Origin: an uncultured Parabacteroides sp.
GTDB lineage: Bacteria > Bacteroidota > Bacteroidia > Bacteroidales > Tannerellaceae
Direction of reading: 5' to 3'
Assembly: GCF_905196875.1 (NCBI RefSeq)
Contig: NZ_CAJJWO010000004.1
Location: 124,001 to 188,000, forward strand
Length of the DNA: 64,000 bases
The translations under genes and the position numbers were made by a program. The notes beneath the pieces are model-generated. The model searched no databases. It was not told where the DNA came from and was given only the letters and a program-made list of their open reading frames with translations. Shown here piece after piece: positions 18,601-27,396 of the stretch; within the stretch, counting starts at the first letter, position 1, and the number at the start of each line of letters is the position of its first letter.

Positions 18601-19673
18601 TTTGGATTTTCAACAGTCAACACGGCCTCGGTTCCTACTTCCTGCCCGGCTGCAACAAGGGCAACGGGGGCGGAGGTCGTGGCATTGTCTACTTTCGTGT
18701 TGTCGTCTGAGTAGAGTTTGTTGGCATACAGCGAATAAACGATAGAATAGTCTTTAGCCGCTTTTTTACTCAGGTTACGGATATCAGCCCGGATATTCAG
18801 TGAACCGTTTGTGTAGGTAGCATCGAGGTCGGGAGTCGTTACCAGATCGCGAACGTGCAGCTGCGGAACGGCTGTCAGCGATACGCTGCGGTAGATACCC
18901 GGCAGGCGGAACATATCCTGTGCCTCGAGGAAGGAACCGTCAGAGCTACGATAAACTTCGGCTGCAACGATGTTTGTCCCTTTCACCAGGTAGGGTGTGA
19001 TATTGAAACTGGCTGTGTTACGTGAATTCTTCGAGAAACCGACATATCGGCCGTTTATCCAGAGATAAAAGAAAGAGTCGACTCCATCGAAATTGATAAA
19101 TACTTCCTTCCCTTCCCAGTCCGTAGGGATGGTGAACTCACGGCGGTAGGAACCGACTTCATTACGATCTTTGAAAGTGGTCCAGTTTTCCGGCGGAGTA
19201 CGCATCACACCGCCGCGCCAGTCGTCGACAGCCACTTTATGCTGGAAAATAACGGGCTGGTTCACGTAAATAGGAGTTCCGTACTTCTGTGTCCCGTCTT
19301 TTCGGAGACCGACGATGTTCCAGCTGGATGGTACCAGGATATTGTCCCATCCCGATACATCGAAGTTCGTTTGGAAGAAGTCTTTCGGACGTTCTTCCGG
19401 CGTGCGTACCCAGTTGAATTTCCAATCTCCGTTTAAAGATTGCCAGTAAGCGCTGTTTTCCGGCAATACCTTCCGGGCACTTTCCTGATCTTTAAAAGAG
19501 AAGAACCAGGCATGAGGTTGTTCTTTGTTTAGCGCGAGATTTTCGGGCGACTCCCATTCGTCCCCTTTAGGCGCTTGTTCTGTGGCATACTGATAGCCTT
19601 TTAGTGGATCTACTGTAGCGAAGCTTTGAAAGGTAAAGCTGCATAGTAATAGACATAATGCTAGTTTTTGCAT
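15648..19673 (-). CDS. GH2 beta-galactosidase with C-terminal F5/8 type C module
   Basis: A secreted glycosidase of 1341 residues with signal peptide MQKLALCLLLCSFTFQSFA. Domain order: GH2 sugar-binding (about 55-240), Ig-like (250-365), TIM barrel (370-680), linker domain, LacZ small-chain-like domain (about 840-1120), a small beta domain, and a galactose-binding/discoidin module (about 1195-1341). The acid/base Glu lies in SLGNEAGPG (about 531) and the nucleophile in HISEYAHSMGN (about 594). It releases terminal beta-linked galactose, or a related sugar, from glycans in the periplasm. It stands alone, divergent from the patatin gene, and may serve the nearby SusCD locus. The start at 19709 lacks a signal peptide context, so the inner ATG is used. 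Confidence 0.93.
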   Translation of the reverse strand: MQKLALCLLLCSFTFQSFATVDPLKGYQYATEQAPKGDEWESPENLALNKEQPHAWFFSFKDQESARKVLPENSAYWQSLNGDWKFNWVRTPEERPKDFFQTNFDVSGWDNILVPSSWNIVGLRKDGTQKYGTPIYVNQPVIFQHKVAVDDWRGGVMRTPPENWTTFKDRNEVGSYRREFTIPTDWEGKEVFINFDGVDSFFYLWINGRYVGFSKNSRNTASFNITPYLVKGTNIVAAEVYRSSDGSFLEAQDMFRLPGIYRSVSLTAVPQLHVRDLVTTPDLDATYTNGSLNIRADIRNLSKKAAKDYSIVYSLYANKLYSDDNTKVDNATTSAPVALVAAGQEVGTEAVLTVENPNKWSAEQPYRYTLVGELKDKKGRTVETVSTTVGFRKVEIKDTPASEDEFGLAGRYYYVNGKTVKLKGVNRHESNPGVGHAITRKMMEDEVMLMKRANINHVRNSHYPDDPYWYYLCNKYGLYLEDEANIESHEYYYGVASLSHPKEWRDAHVARVMEVVHANINNPSIVIWSLGNEAGPGQNFVEAYNALKKVDLSRPVQYERNNKIVDMGSNQYPSISWVRGAVKGDYDIKYPFHISEYAHSMGNACGNLIDYWDAMESTNFFCGGAIWDWVDQSLYNYTPDGKRYLAYGGDFGDTPNDGQFVMNGIVFGDLEPKPQYYEVKKVYQHIGVTEVDASKGLFEIFNKYYFNDLSDYAVKWSLYENGKEVESGSLNPGTMAPRKRVQVAVPYTFSKLKAENEYFVKVQFLLNENKPWADKGYVMAEEQLPVKAATDKPAINEVANAIAGKLTIDKQANPRFSTIKGDNFEVKFDNETGTIYSLNYNNETIIADGNGPKLDAFRAFTNNDNWFYGSWFENGLHNLKHRATASKVLNRKDGAIVLFYTVESQAPNAAKILGGTSSGKNSVEELTDKVFGEDNFKFTTDQVWTIYRDGSIELQASITSNNPSLVLPRLGYMMKVPQRYENYTYYGRGPVENYADRKAGQFIEQYKSTVADQFVNFPKPQDMGNHEDVRWCALTDKTGKGAVFVATDRLSTSALQYSALDLTLAGHPYQLPKAGDTYLHLDLAVTGLGGNSCGQGGPLVQDRVFAGQNNIGFIIRPAAQYLSAVAQVSAAGDIPFSITRSRTGLVELSSINKEAVICYTIGKDKKAKEYTEAIPMREGGTITAWFKNNPEIKSTKTFNKMESIQTEVIYASSEEVDGGDAKNLVDGDPNTIWHSMYSVTVAKYPHWVDLDAGEEKAFKGFIYLPRQDGSNGNIKEYSIQVSSDGKNWGEPVCKGSFERNRDEKKVLFDQPVKGRYIRFTALSSQNGQDFATGAELTILSE

Positions 19674-19706
19674 ATTGAGTTTTTTCTTAAGATGAGAATT
19701 CAGGGT

Positions 19707-19714
19707 CAAATTTA
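19707..19714 (-). promoter_or_regulatory. -7 box of the GH2 gene
   Basis: On the minus strand the bases read TAAATTTG, fitting TAnnTTTG, with a leader of about 30 nt. No clear -33 element. Confidence 0.4.
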
Positions 19715-19825
19715 ATATAATTATCGGATACTATATAGTTTACTTCCTGTTTTCTACCTGTTATTGCTTTATAAAGAGACTCAGAACCTGACAGATGTGA
19801 ACCAATATATATTCGTATATAGTAA

Positions 19826-19857
19826 TTTGTATCTTTAGCGTAAACCGACTACATTTG
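19826..19857 (+). promoter_or_regulatory. Promoter of the patatin-like gene
   Basis: TTTG at 19826-19829 and TACATTTG at 19850-19857 are separated by 20 bp, close to the Bacteroides -33/-7 consensus. The start codon is 17 bp further on. Confidence 0.6.
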
Positions 19858-19874
19858 CTGCAAATAATGTGAAG

Positions 19875-22088
19875 ATGAAAAAGTTACTTTACTTTTTGCT
19901 CCTGGTGCTGTTCACTTTCCCTTCGCTGCAGGCTCAACGGAAGAAAGTCGGTGTGGTATTGGGAGGTGGAGGCGCAAAAGGAGTAGCTCATATTGGAGTG
20001 TTGAAAGTACTGGAGGAAGCTGGTATCTCGATCGATTATGTGGCGGGAACCAGTATGGGGGCTATTGTAGGGGGATTATATGCGATCGGTTATACACCGG
20101 CCGAGATCGACAGCATGGTGATCGCGCAGGATTGGACAATGCTTCTTAGTGACCGGGTGACGCGTACCAGCCTCTCGTTTCCGGAGAAAAAGAACTCCGA
20201 GCGATATATCGTATCCCTTCCTTTCGGCAAGGAAAAGAAGGACCGTGTGATCAGCGGCATGATCCGGGGACAGAACCTGCAAAACCTTTTCTCAAACCTG
20301 ACGATCGGGTATCATGACTCCGTAGACTTTAAGAATTTCAATATCCCTTTTGCCTGTGTGGCGGTAGATGCCGTGAACGGGAAAGACTATGTGTTCGATA
20401 AAGGCAGCCTGCCGCTGGCAATGCGTGCCAGTATGGCCATACCGGCAGTATTTACTCCGGTGAGGCTGGATAGTATGGTCTTGGTCGATGGCGGGTTGAA
20501 TGATAACTTCCCGGTCGATGTTGCCCGTAAGATGGGAGCCGACATCATTATCGGTGTCGATCTGGGTACCAGCGACCTGAAGGAGCTGAAAGACCTGAAT
20601 ACCCCTGGCGACCTGGTCGGGCAGATCATCGCCTTGCACGGTTATGAGAAATATGCCCGAAACAAGGAGCAGACAGATTTATTATTCCGTCCCAACATGA
20701 CACCTTATAATGCAGCCAGCTTCAGTACGGTGGCCCTTGATACCCTGATCCGGCGCGGTGAACAGGAAGCTTATGCCCATTGGGATGAGATTTGCGCCCT
20801 GAAGAAGAAGATCGGTATTCCTGATGACAATCAGCCTGAGCTGCAGGTTCACATGCGAAAGTCATATCCGGTGTTGCCGACCGACAGTTTCTATATCCGC
20901 CGTATCTTATTTACCGGGACGGACTCGAGAGATGAGAAATGGCTTCTGAAGATCAGTGGTTTGCACGAGAACAGTCATATCACGCTGAATAAACTCCATC
21001 GTGCCATGTCGGTGCTGGTGGGGTCGAATGCTTATTCAAATGTGAACTATAAACTGACTGGCGAGAATCAACAGGATCTGGTATTGATGGCACAGAAGAA
21101 ATCGGTCAGTTCCTTAAATGCCGGAGTACGGTTCGACTCGGAAGAGATAATCGGAGTACTACTGAATGCGACGTTCGATTACCGGACACGCAACCATTCG
21201 AAGCTGGCGTTCACCGGGCGTGTCGGGGGAAAGATATCTTCTGCGCGGTTGGACTATTCGATCGAGCGGAATCCGCTGCGGAATCTTAACCTGGCTTACC
21301 AGTTTACATATAATGACCTGGATATCTATAAGAAAGGGAAAAAAACTTTCAATACCAGTTATACGCATCACCTGGCAGAGTTCGGTTATTCCGATATGAA
21401 CTGGCTGAGCTTTAAGTTTAAGGTAGGTCTTCGTTACGAGTATTTTAACTATACTTCTTTCCTGTATACCGGGGACAATAACAGTGAGTATGTGGTGAAG
21501 CCGGAGGGTTTTATCAGTTATTTTGCGTTGGCACATCTGGAAACCTTCGATCGCCGTTATTTCCCGACGAAGGGTGTCTCTTTGAAAGCTGACTATTCAT
21601 TCTATACGGATAACTTTGTCAGTTATAACGGTCATGCTCCTTTTTCGGCCGTAAAGCTTAATTTTACATCTGTTATACCTGTTACTTCCCATTTCAGTAT
21701 TCTGCCTTCTCTGTATGGACGTGTTCTAATCGGAGGAAATCTGGCTTATCCTTTCCTGAATGCGGTAGGAGGCGAGGTAGAAGGACGGTATGTACCCCAG
21801 CAACTGCCGTTTGCAGGAATCAACCGGATGGAAATATTCGATAATTCGGTCGCTATGGCACGTTTGCATTTCCGCCAGCGTATAGCCGGCAACAATTACA
21901 TATCCCTGATCGGTAATTACGGTATCCATAACAACGACTTTTTCCATCTTCTTAAAGGAAAAAGTGTATGGGGCGGAAGTCTAGGATATGCCTACAACAG
22001 TATTGCAGGCCCGCTAAGTGCAACATTCAGTATGTCGAACCTGAATAAAAGCCTTCAGTTTTATTTGAATCTGGGATTTAGTTTCTGA
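19875..22088 (+). CDS. Patatin-like phospholipase with BamA/TamA-type barrel
   Basis: A 737-residue outer-membrane protein with a signal peptide. The patatin domain (about 25-220) carries the oxyanion loop GGGGAKG, the nucleophile Ser60 in GTSMG and the Asp205 of the DGG dyad. A POTRA-like segment (about 310-385) leads into a 16-strand-type Omp85 barrel (about 400-737) with the FDRRYFPTKG block. The architecture matches PlpD-type patatins, in which lipase and barrel are joined. An alternative GTG start at 19869 adds two residues only. It diverges from the GH2 gene; a link with the SusCD locus is not evident. Confidence 0.92.
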   Translation: MKKLLYFLLLVLFTFPSLQAQRKKVGVVLGGGGAKGVAHIGVLKVLEEAGISIDYVAGTSMGAIVGGLYAIGYTPAEIDSMVIAQDWTMLLSDRVTRTSLSFPEKKNSERYIVSLPFGKEKKDRVISGMIRGQNLQNLFSNLTIGYHDSVDFKNFNIPFACVAVDAVNGKDYVFDKGSLPLAMRASMAIPAVFTPVRLDSMVLVDGGLNDNFPVDVARKMGADIIIGVDLGTSDLKELKDLNTPGDLVGQIIALHGYEKYARNKEQTDLLFRPNMTPYNAASFSTVALDTLIRRGEQEAYAHWDEICALKKKIGIPDDNQPELQVHMRKSYPVLPTDSFYIRRILFTGTDSRDEKWLLKISGLHENSHITLNKLHRAMSVLVGSNAYSNVNYKLTGENQQDLVLMAQKKSVSSLNAGVRFDSEEIIGVLLNATFDYRTRNHSKLAFTGRVGGKISSARLDYSIERNPLRNLNLAYQFTYNDLDIYKKGKKTFNTSYTHHLAEFGYSDMNWLSFKFKVGLRYEYFNYTSFLYTGDNNSEYVVKPEGFISYFALAHLETFDRRYFPTKGVSLKADYSFYTDNFVSYNGHAPFSAVKLNFTSVIPVTSHFSILPSLYGRVLIGGNLAYPFLNAVGGEVEGRYVPQQLPFAGINRMEIFDNSVAMARLHFRQRIAGNNYISLIGNYGIHNNDFFHLLKGKSVWGGSLGYAYNSIAGPLSATFSMSNLNKSLQFYLNLGFSF

Positions 22089-22093
22089 TTATA

Positions 22094-22693
22094 TTAATTG
22101 AATAAGGAGGGAGAAAGAAACAAAACAAGAGAAAGATAATCTTTTAAATCTTCTTTCAGAATGTCGGTAGCCTGACTTTTGTATCGTTTGGCTGTGCGAA
22201 CGGATATATTCAGTGTTTCAGCAATTTCATCGAAACTTTTTCCTTCCAGGCGATTCATTTCGAATACGAGACGGTATGTCTCCGGAAGTTTAGATAATGC
22301 TTTATCCAGCAAGGCCTGTAATTCGGTTAATAAATAAATATCATTTTCTCCGGAATCGGCTGAAGTGATTTTTCTGATCTGCAAATCCATGTATTGTTGC
22401 ATATATCCTTCTCTTCTTAAATAACTTATGCATTGATTTTTGGTACATACGACCAGGTAGGCACGTATGGATATTCCCTCGGTCATTTTCATTCTGTTTT
22501 CCCATAAAGAGGCAAATACTTCTTGTACAATATCTTCCCGGATGGCTTTATCTTCAATATACCGTTTGGCATACTGGCAAAGAGGCGGATAAAAAAGCTC
22601 GAACAGCTTTTTGAATTGTTTTTCACCGCTTCCCAATGTTGTATTCCAATAATAGTCTTCGGAATGTTGGATGTTTCTGATCTCGTTCTCCAT
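22094..22693 (-). CDS. ECF RNA polymerase sigma factor
   Basis: A 199-residue sigma-70 factor of the Bacteroidetes ECF family. Region 2 (KLFELFYPPLCQYAKRYIED) covers about residues 25-90 and region 4 (EIAETLNISVRTAKRYKSQA) about 130-185. It probably directs transcription of the FecR-SusC-SusD genes once the SusC partner binds its glycan and FecR releases it. It is transcribed away from fecR, with only 99 bp between start codons, instead of the usual co-oriented arrangement. Its minus-strand -7-like box TATATTTG at 22698-22705 would leave almost no leader. Confidence 0.93.
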   Translation of the reverse strand: MENEIRNIQHSEDYYWNTTLGSGEKQFKKLFELFYPPLCQYAKRYIEDKAIREDIVQEVFASLWENRMKMTEGISIRAYLVVCTKNQCISYLRREGYMQQYMDLQIRKITSADSGENDIYLLTELQALLDKALSKLPETYRLVFEMNRLEGKSFDEIAETLNISVRTAKRYKSQATDILKEDLKDYLSLVLFLSPSLFN

Positions 22694-22792
22694 AACGCAA
22701 ATATAGCTAAAAAATAATTTGAAAAAAGTATTTATTCTGTGGCACTAATTTTTTTCTCATGCGTCTTTTGTATAGAATGACCTAAAAGAAGA

Positions 22793-23833
22793 ATGAATAC
22801 AGATAATAAAGAAATATTATTTTTCAAAAAATATACAGAAAAGACAACTCCGGATGAAGCGACAATGATTGAACAGTTGCTGGCGGCCTCGGGTGAGAAT
22901 CGAAAGGAAATGGATTTGGTTGAACAAGTCATTTCTATAGAAGCCGAAATGAAGGAGTTGGCTTCTTACGATGTATCGAAAGGATATCTGGGAATGAAAC
23001 AAAAATTGAATGAGCGAAAAAGTCCTATCCACTGGTCGTTCTGGTTGACACGAATTGCTGTAATTTTGGTTTTTCCACTATTGATATCGACATTGACTTT
23101 GCTATATCTGAACCGCGAGCAGCAGAAAGAATTAAGCCGTTTCGAATGGATGGAGGTATCGGCAGCACCGGGATTGATTTCTAAGTTCGAGTTGCCTGAC
23201 CAGTCTAAGGTATGGTTAAATTCAGGAAGTACGCTTCGTTATCCCTCCCGCTTCACTGGAAATACACGTGAGGTCGAGTTAAATGGAGAAGGTTATTTTG
23301 AGGTAAAATCGGATCAGAAGAATCCTTTTTATGTATCAGCCGGTTCGGGTGTGAAGGTAATGGCTCACGGAACTCGGTTTAATGTAAATGCTTATGATGA
23401 ATATGACAAGATAGAAGCCGTTTTAGCTGAAGGAAAAATCGATTTCTTATTTGCAGACAATAGACTCCGGCAATTAGTACCCGGCGAACAAGCTGTTTTC
23501 GATCGAAACAGCCATCAGTTGATGGTTACTCCGGTCGGCATTTATGAGAAAATAGCCTGGAAAGATGGAAAAATAGTTTTTCGTAATGCCTCTCTGGAAG
23601 AAGTATTCCATCAGTTGGGCAGACGTTACAATGTTGATATAGTATTTCATGATGACTACAAACTATCACTTGGTTATCGTTGTCGTGTGACATTTACGAA
23701 TGAAACGATACAACAGATTTTCAGTTATTTGGAGATCGCAGCTCCTATAAAATGGACAGTAAGTACACCTGTTCGACAAAGTGATTCTACGTTAGCAAAG
23801 CAACGGATAGATGTATGGTTGAAGAAGAAATAG
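22793..23833 (+). CDS. FecR-family anti-sigma factor
   Basis: A 346-residue inner-membrane protein. The N-terminal cytoplasmic region (1-78) would bind the sigma factor, a single helix lies at about 81-103, the FecR domain spans about 120-215 in the periplasm, and a DUF4974 domain (about 255-330) ends the protein. In this family the periplasmic part contacts the STN domain of the SusC transporter. The partner SusC at 23988 does carry an STN domain, so the trans-envelope circuit is complete. The 154-bp gap to susC contains a strong hairpin. Confidence 0.92.
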   Translation: MNTDNKEILFFKKYTEKTTPDEATMIEQLLAASGENRKEMDLVEQVISIEAEMKELASYDVSKGYLGMKQKLNERKSPIHWSFWLTRIAVILVFPLLISTLTLLYLNREQQKELSRFEWMEVSAAPGLISKFELPDQSKVWLNSGSTLRYPSRFTGNTREVELNGEGYFEVKSDQKNPFYVSAGSGVKVMAHGTRFNVNAYDEYDKIEAVLAEGKIDFLFADNRLRQLVPGEQAVFDRNSHQLMVTPVGIYEKIAWKDGKIVFRNASLEEVFHQLGRRYNVDIVFHDDYKLSLGYRCRVTFTNETIQQIFSYLEIAAPIKWTVSTPVRQSDSTLAKQRIDVWLKKK

Positions 23834-23889
23834 AATGTTTAATAAAAATAGATTGCCTATGAAATAAGCCTTGAGTCGTAATAAAAAAC

Positions 23890-23919
23890 GACAAGAGTAA
23901 GCGCGAACTTACTCTTGTC
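23890..23919 (-). terminator. Perfect hairpin with minus-strand T-tract before susC
   Basis: GACAAGAGTAAG and CTTACTCTTGTC pair over 12 bp around a six-base loop. On the minus strand the stem is followed by GTTTTTTATTACG, an ideal intrinsic terminator; on the plus strand there is no T-run. No minus-strand gene ends here, so it most likely ends an antisense transcript. Confidence 0.7.
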
Positions 23920-23974
23920 ATGAGATAAAAAACATCTTTGGAAAGAACGAGTCCAAAGACATCATTAATTAAAT
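23890..23974 (-). ncRNA. Candidate cis-antisense sRNA in the susC leader
   Basis: A minus-strand -7 box (TAACTTTG, 23981-23988) overlapping the susC start precedes the terminator by about 70 nt. Together they outline a transcript of about 80-90 nt antisense to the susC leader. PUL-linked antisense sRNAs such as DonS are placed like this in sigma/anti-sigma-controlled loci. No -33 element is found at consensus spacing, so this is inference. Confidence 0.35.
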
Positions 23975-23987
23975 TCAATACAAAGTT

Positions 23988-26900
23988 ATGAAATTCCGGA
24001 AATTATTTTGGGATAGGAACTCCCATTATTTCTTAAAAACATGTCGCAGAATGAAAATAGGTTTGTTTTTATTGCTCGTAGCTATGATGCAGCTTAAAGC
24101 AGAGAATTCCTATTCGCAAGTCGCATCCTTATCTCTGTCTTTGAAAAACACCACGATAGAGCAAGTTTTAGATCGAATAGAAGAAGAAAGTGAATTCAAC
24201 TTTCTTGTTATCGATAATTCACTGGATATGAAAAGGTCAGTGAATATAGATGTCAGCAAACGAAATATAACAGAGGTCCTGAATGAACTGTTTAAAAACA
24301 CCAATGTTCAGTATCGGATTGTTGACCGTCAGATTATTTTGTCCCAAAAAGACACAAACGATCTTTTGCAGCAGAAGAATTCTCCAATAAAAGGCTCTGT
24401 TTTAGACAATACCGGAACACCTATTATTGGAGCAAACGTATTTATTAAAGGAACGGCAAGTGGAACAATAACAGATACAGAGGGTAATTTTAACCTGGAA
24501 GTACCTGAAAATGCAGTATTGACAATTTCTTATATCGGTTATCTGTCGAAAGAGATAAAGGTCGGTAAAGATAAGATACTTTCTATTATGTTGGCGGAGG
24601 ATACTCAGAATTTGGATGAAGTAGTAGTTGTGGGTTTTGGTACGCAGAAGAAAATAAACTTAACAGGATCTGTAGTCTCAATAAGTGCTAAAGAACTGAC
24701 AGAACGTCCGCAACCGAATGTGCAGAATATGTTGCAGGGAAAAGTGGCCGGTATGCAGATTGTAACAAATACGGCTCAACCCGGTAAAGATGGCGGTATG
24801 ATTGCAATCCGTGGAAAAGGCTCTTTTGGAGCAAGTTCCGATCCGTTGATTTTGATAGATGGTGTTCCCGGAGAATTAAGTACTGTGGCTGCCGAAGATG
24901 TAGAATCGGTTAGTGTCCTGAAAGATGCCGCTTCAGCCTCTATTTATGGAGCACGTGCAGCTAATGGTGTCATATTGGTGACAACCAAAAAGGGTAAGCA
25001 AGGGAAAGCGCAAATCTCTTACAATTTTAATTATGGTTGGCAACAGGCAACAGGTTTGGGAGATCAGATATGGGATTCGGCTACCTACATGGAATTGTAT
25101 AACCAAATGGCTGATCGCATGGGTGGTGGTAGAACCAAGTATTCGCAGGAACTGATCAATAAGTATAAAGATCCGAACCGGGATATGAATCGCTTCCCCG
25201 ATTATAACTGGATGGAAGAGACGTTTAAAACCGGTCATGAAATGAATCATAACCTGGGTGTTAGCGGAGGTACTGATAAATTGACTTATAATATTTCTTT
25301 AGGTTATCTGAATCAAGAAGGTTTGCTGGATGCTCATAGTTATGACCGTTACACGGGGTTGATGAATCTGGAAGCTAAAATACATGACTGGATTAAAATT
25401 GGTGCAACAGCCAACTTTTATAATGGTGTAACTAAAGAACCATGGCATACAAATGAACAAATTGTACTGTTGGTAGCTTCATCACGTCCAATGGCAAAAC
25501 CTTATTTGCCGGATGGCAGTGGTCGTTATTCATATTTGAGTAATCCTGAAGCATACGGTGGTGAGTGGCAAAATCGTAATCCGGTCTGGAATATGAATGA
25601 ATCTTCCCGTAGATATGAAAACTGGCGTGCCAACGGTCAGTTATATATTGACATCGATTTTTTGAAAAAGCAGGATATGAAGCTGACCTGGTCTACAAAG
25701 GGAGGTTTTCGTTATTCGGATCAGCTTATGCAGGAACATCAATCTCCGACAGACGGATATTATTACTTAAAGGAATCGGATTATAAAGCAGGAGGCCGCG
25801 ACGAATATCTTCTTGCTACAGACTTTTTCCCAGGTTCGACAGGGAATGTAAATAAAGATGAACGCACTGTTTATACGATGCTATATACAACGCTGAGTTT
25901 TGACTGGACATTCTTGAAAGATCATAGTCTGAATGCAATGTTGGGATATCAGGATGAAGGGAATAAATACCGGTATATGCAAGGTAGTCGTATAAATTAT
26001 CCTTCTAATGCCATGACAGAACTGGATGGAGGCTCTACAACCGGACAAACACTGGGAGGAGGTGTTAAACAGTTTGCATTACGCTCGTTCTTTGGCCGTT
26101 TAAATTATTCTTACAAATCCAAATATCTGGCTGAGGCTAATTTTCGCTATGATGGAACTTCACGTATTTACAAGGAAAATCGTTGGGGTATTTTCCCTTC
26201 TTTTTCAGGTGCATGGAGAATTTCAGAAGAAGCATTTGTAAAGGATAATATTTCATGGATGGAGAATCTAAAACTACGTGCTTCATGGGGTAAACTGGGG
26301 AATTCTGAAATCGGAGAATATCCGTATCAGGAAGTTTATTCGGCAACTCAATACATTTTTAATAATGCAATTCAGCAAGGAGTTGTACAGAATGCTTTAA
26401 AAGATAAATCGCTGAAATGGGAAACAACGTCAGTGACAGATGTAGGCGTTGATTTATCTGTATTCAGAGGGATGTTTAGTCTGACGTTTGACTGGTATAA
26501 CAAAATAACTGATGGTATTCTTTCTCAGGCTGCAATTCCACTAAGCGTAGGTATGGATGCTCCTACTATTAATTATGGAAAACTCAGGAATAGAGGTGTC
26601 GAGTTTCAAGTCGGCCATCAAAATAAGATCGGCGATTTTTCGTATGGAGCCAGCTTTATGGCCTCAATGAATAAGAATGAAGTACTGGAACTTCGTGCTC
26701 CTTCTTATGGCGATTATATTTATGAAGTTGGTAAACCCTACGGTGAACATTATCTGTATATTTGGGATGGTATTTTCCAGTCGGAGGAAGATATAAAGAA
26801 TTCTCCGGTACATCCTAACAGTCCTAAGCCTGGTGATATTAAGTTTAAAGATTTAAATGGAGATAATAAGATCGATAGCAAGGACCGTCAAATGGTTGAA

Positions 26901-27386
26901 GGTGTATATCCTAAAATGCTTTATTCTTTTAATTTGAATTTTGGATATAAAAACTTTGATTTGTCTGCATTCTTCCAGGGGATCAGCGGGCGTAAAATCT
27001 GGACAAACTTCTTCGGAGAAGATCCTTTTTCTCAGGGACAATCTCCCAATAAGAAATTCCTGAATGCATGGACTCCGGAGAATACCAATACAGATGTACC
27101 GGCTATTTACTGTTTTGGATATGCCCCGATGTGCGGAACAAGATCTACTTACAATCTGAAAGATGCTTCTTATCTGAGATTGAAGAATCTGCAGTTGGGT
27201 TACAATGTGCCGAAAGTATTTTTAAGTAAAGTGGGTATTGACTATCTGAGAATCTATTTCTCAGGAGAGAATTTGCTGACATTTACATCCTATCCTGATT
27301 ATGATCCTGAAAGAGCAGGCGACGGATGGCATGTACAATATCCACAAGCAAAAACATATTCTATAGGTTTAAATGTAAAATTTTAA
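23988..27386 (+). CDS. SusC-type TonB-dependent transporter with STN domain
   Basis: An 1132-residue outer-membrane transporter. A signal peptide ends near ENSYSQ (about residue 44). The STN domain (about 48-120) is followed by a carboxypeptidase-regulatory-like domain (135-215), a TonB box with DEVVVVGFGTQ, the plug (about 230-350) and a 22-strand-type barrel. It imports glycan fragments into the periplasm together with the SusD protein encoded 10 bp downstream. The STN domain marks it as a signalling transporter that works with the FecR/sigma pair upstream. Substrate is not evident from sequence. Confidence 0.95.
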   Translation: MKFRKLFWDRNSHYFLKTCRRMKIGLFLLLVAMMQLKAENSYSQVASLSLSLKNTTIEQVLDRIEEESEFNFLVIDNSLDMKRSVNIDVSKRNITEVLNELFKNTNVQYRIVDRQIILSQKDTNDLLQQKNSPIKGSVLDNTGTPIIGANVFIKGTASGTITDTEGNFNLEVPENAVLTISYIGYLSKEIKVGKDKILSIMLAEDTQNLDEVVVVGFGTQKKINLTGSVVSISAKELTERPQPNVQNMLQGKVAGMQIVTNTAQPGKDGGMIAIRGKGSFGASSDPLILIDGVPGELSTVAAEDVESVSVLKDAASASIYGARAANGVILVTTKKGKQGKAQISYNFNYGWQQATGLGDQIWDSATYMELYNQMADRMGGGRTKYSQELINKYKDPNRDMNRFPDYNWMEETFKTGHEMNHNLGVSGGTDKLTYNISLGYLNQEGLLDAHSYDRYTGLMNLEAKIHDWIKIGATANFYNGVTKEPWHTNEQIVLLVASSRPMAKPYLPDGSGRYSYLSNPEAYGGEWQNRNPVWNMNESSRRYENWRANGQLYIDIDFLKKQDMKLTWSTKGGFRYSDQLMQEHQSPTDGYYYLKESDYKAGGRDEYLLATDFFPGSTGNVNKDERTVYTMLYTTLSFDWTFLKDHSLNAMLGYQDEGNKYRYMQGSRINYPSNAMTELDGGSTTGQTLGGGVKQFALRSFFGRLNYSYKSKYLAEANFRYDGTSRIYKENRWGIFPSFSGAWRISEEAFVKDNISWMENLKLRASWGKLGNSEIGEYPYQEVYSATQYIFNNAIQQGVVQNALKDKSLKWETTSVTDVGVDLSVFRGMFSLTFDWYNKITDGILSQAAIPLSVGMDAPTINYGKLRNRGVEFQVGHQNKIGDFSYGASFMASMNKNEVLELRAPSYGDYIYEVGKPYGEHYLYIWDGIFQSEEDIKNSPVHPNSPKPGDIKFKDLNGDNKIDSKDRQMVEGVYPKMLYSFNLNFGYKNFDLSAFFQGISGRKIWTNFFGEDPFSQGQSPNKKFLNAWTPENTNTDVPAIYCFGYAPMCGTRSTYNLKDASYLRLKNLQLGYNVPKVFLSKVGIDYLRIYFSGENLLTFTSYPDYDPERAGDGWHVQYPQAKTYSIGLNVKF

Positions 27387-27396
27387 AAAGCATATT

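Noticed and set aside
23890..23919. Hairpin before susC taken as a terminator of fecR
   Set aside because: There is no T-run on the plus strand after the stem; the T-run lies on the minus strand only.
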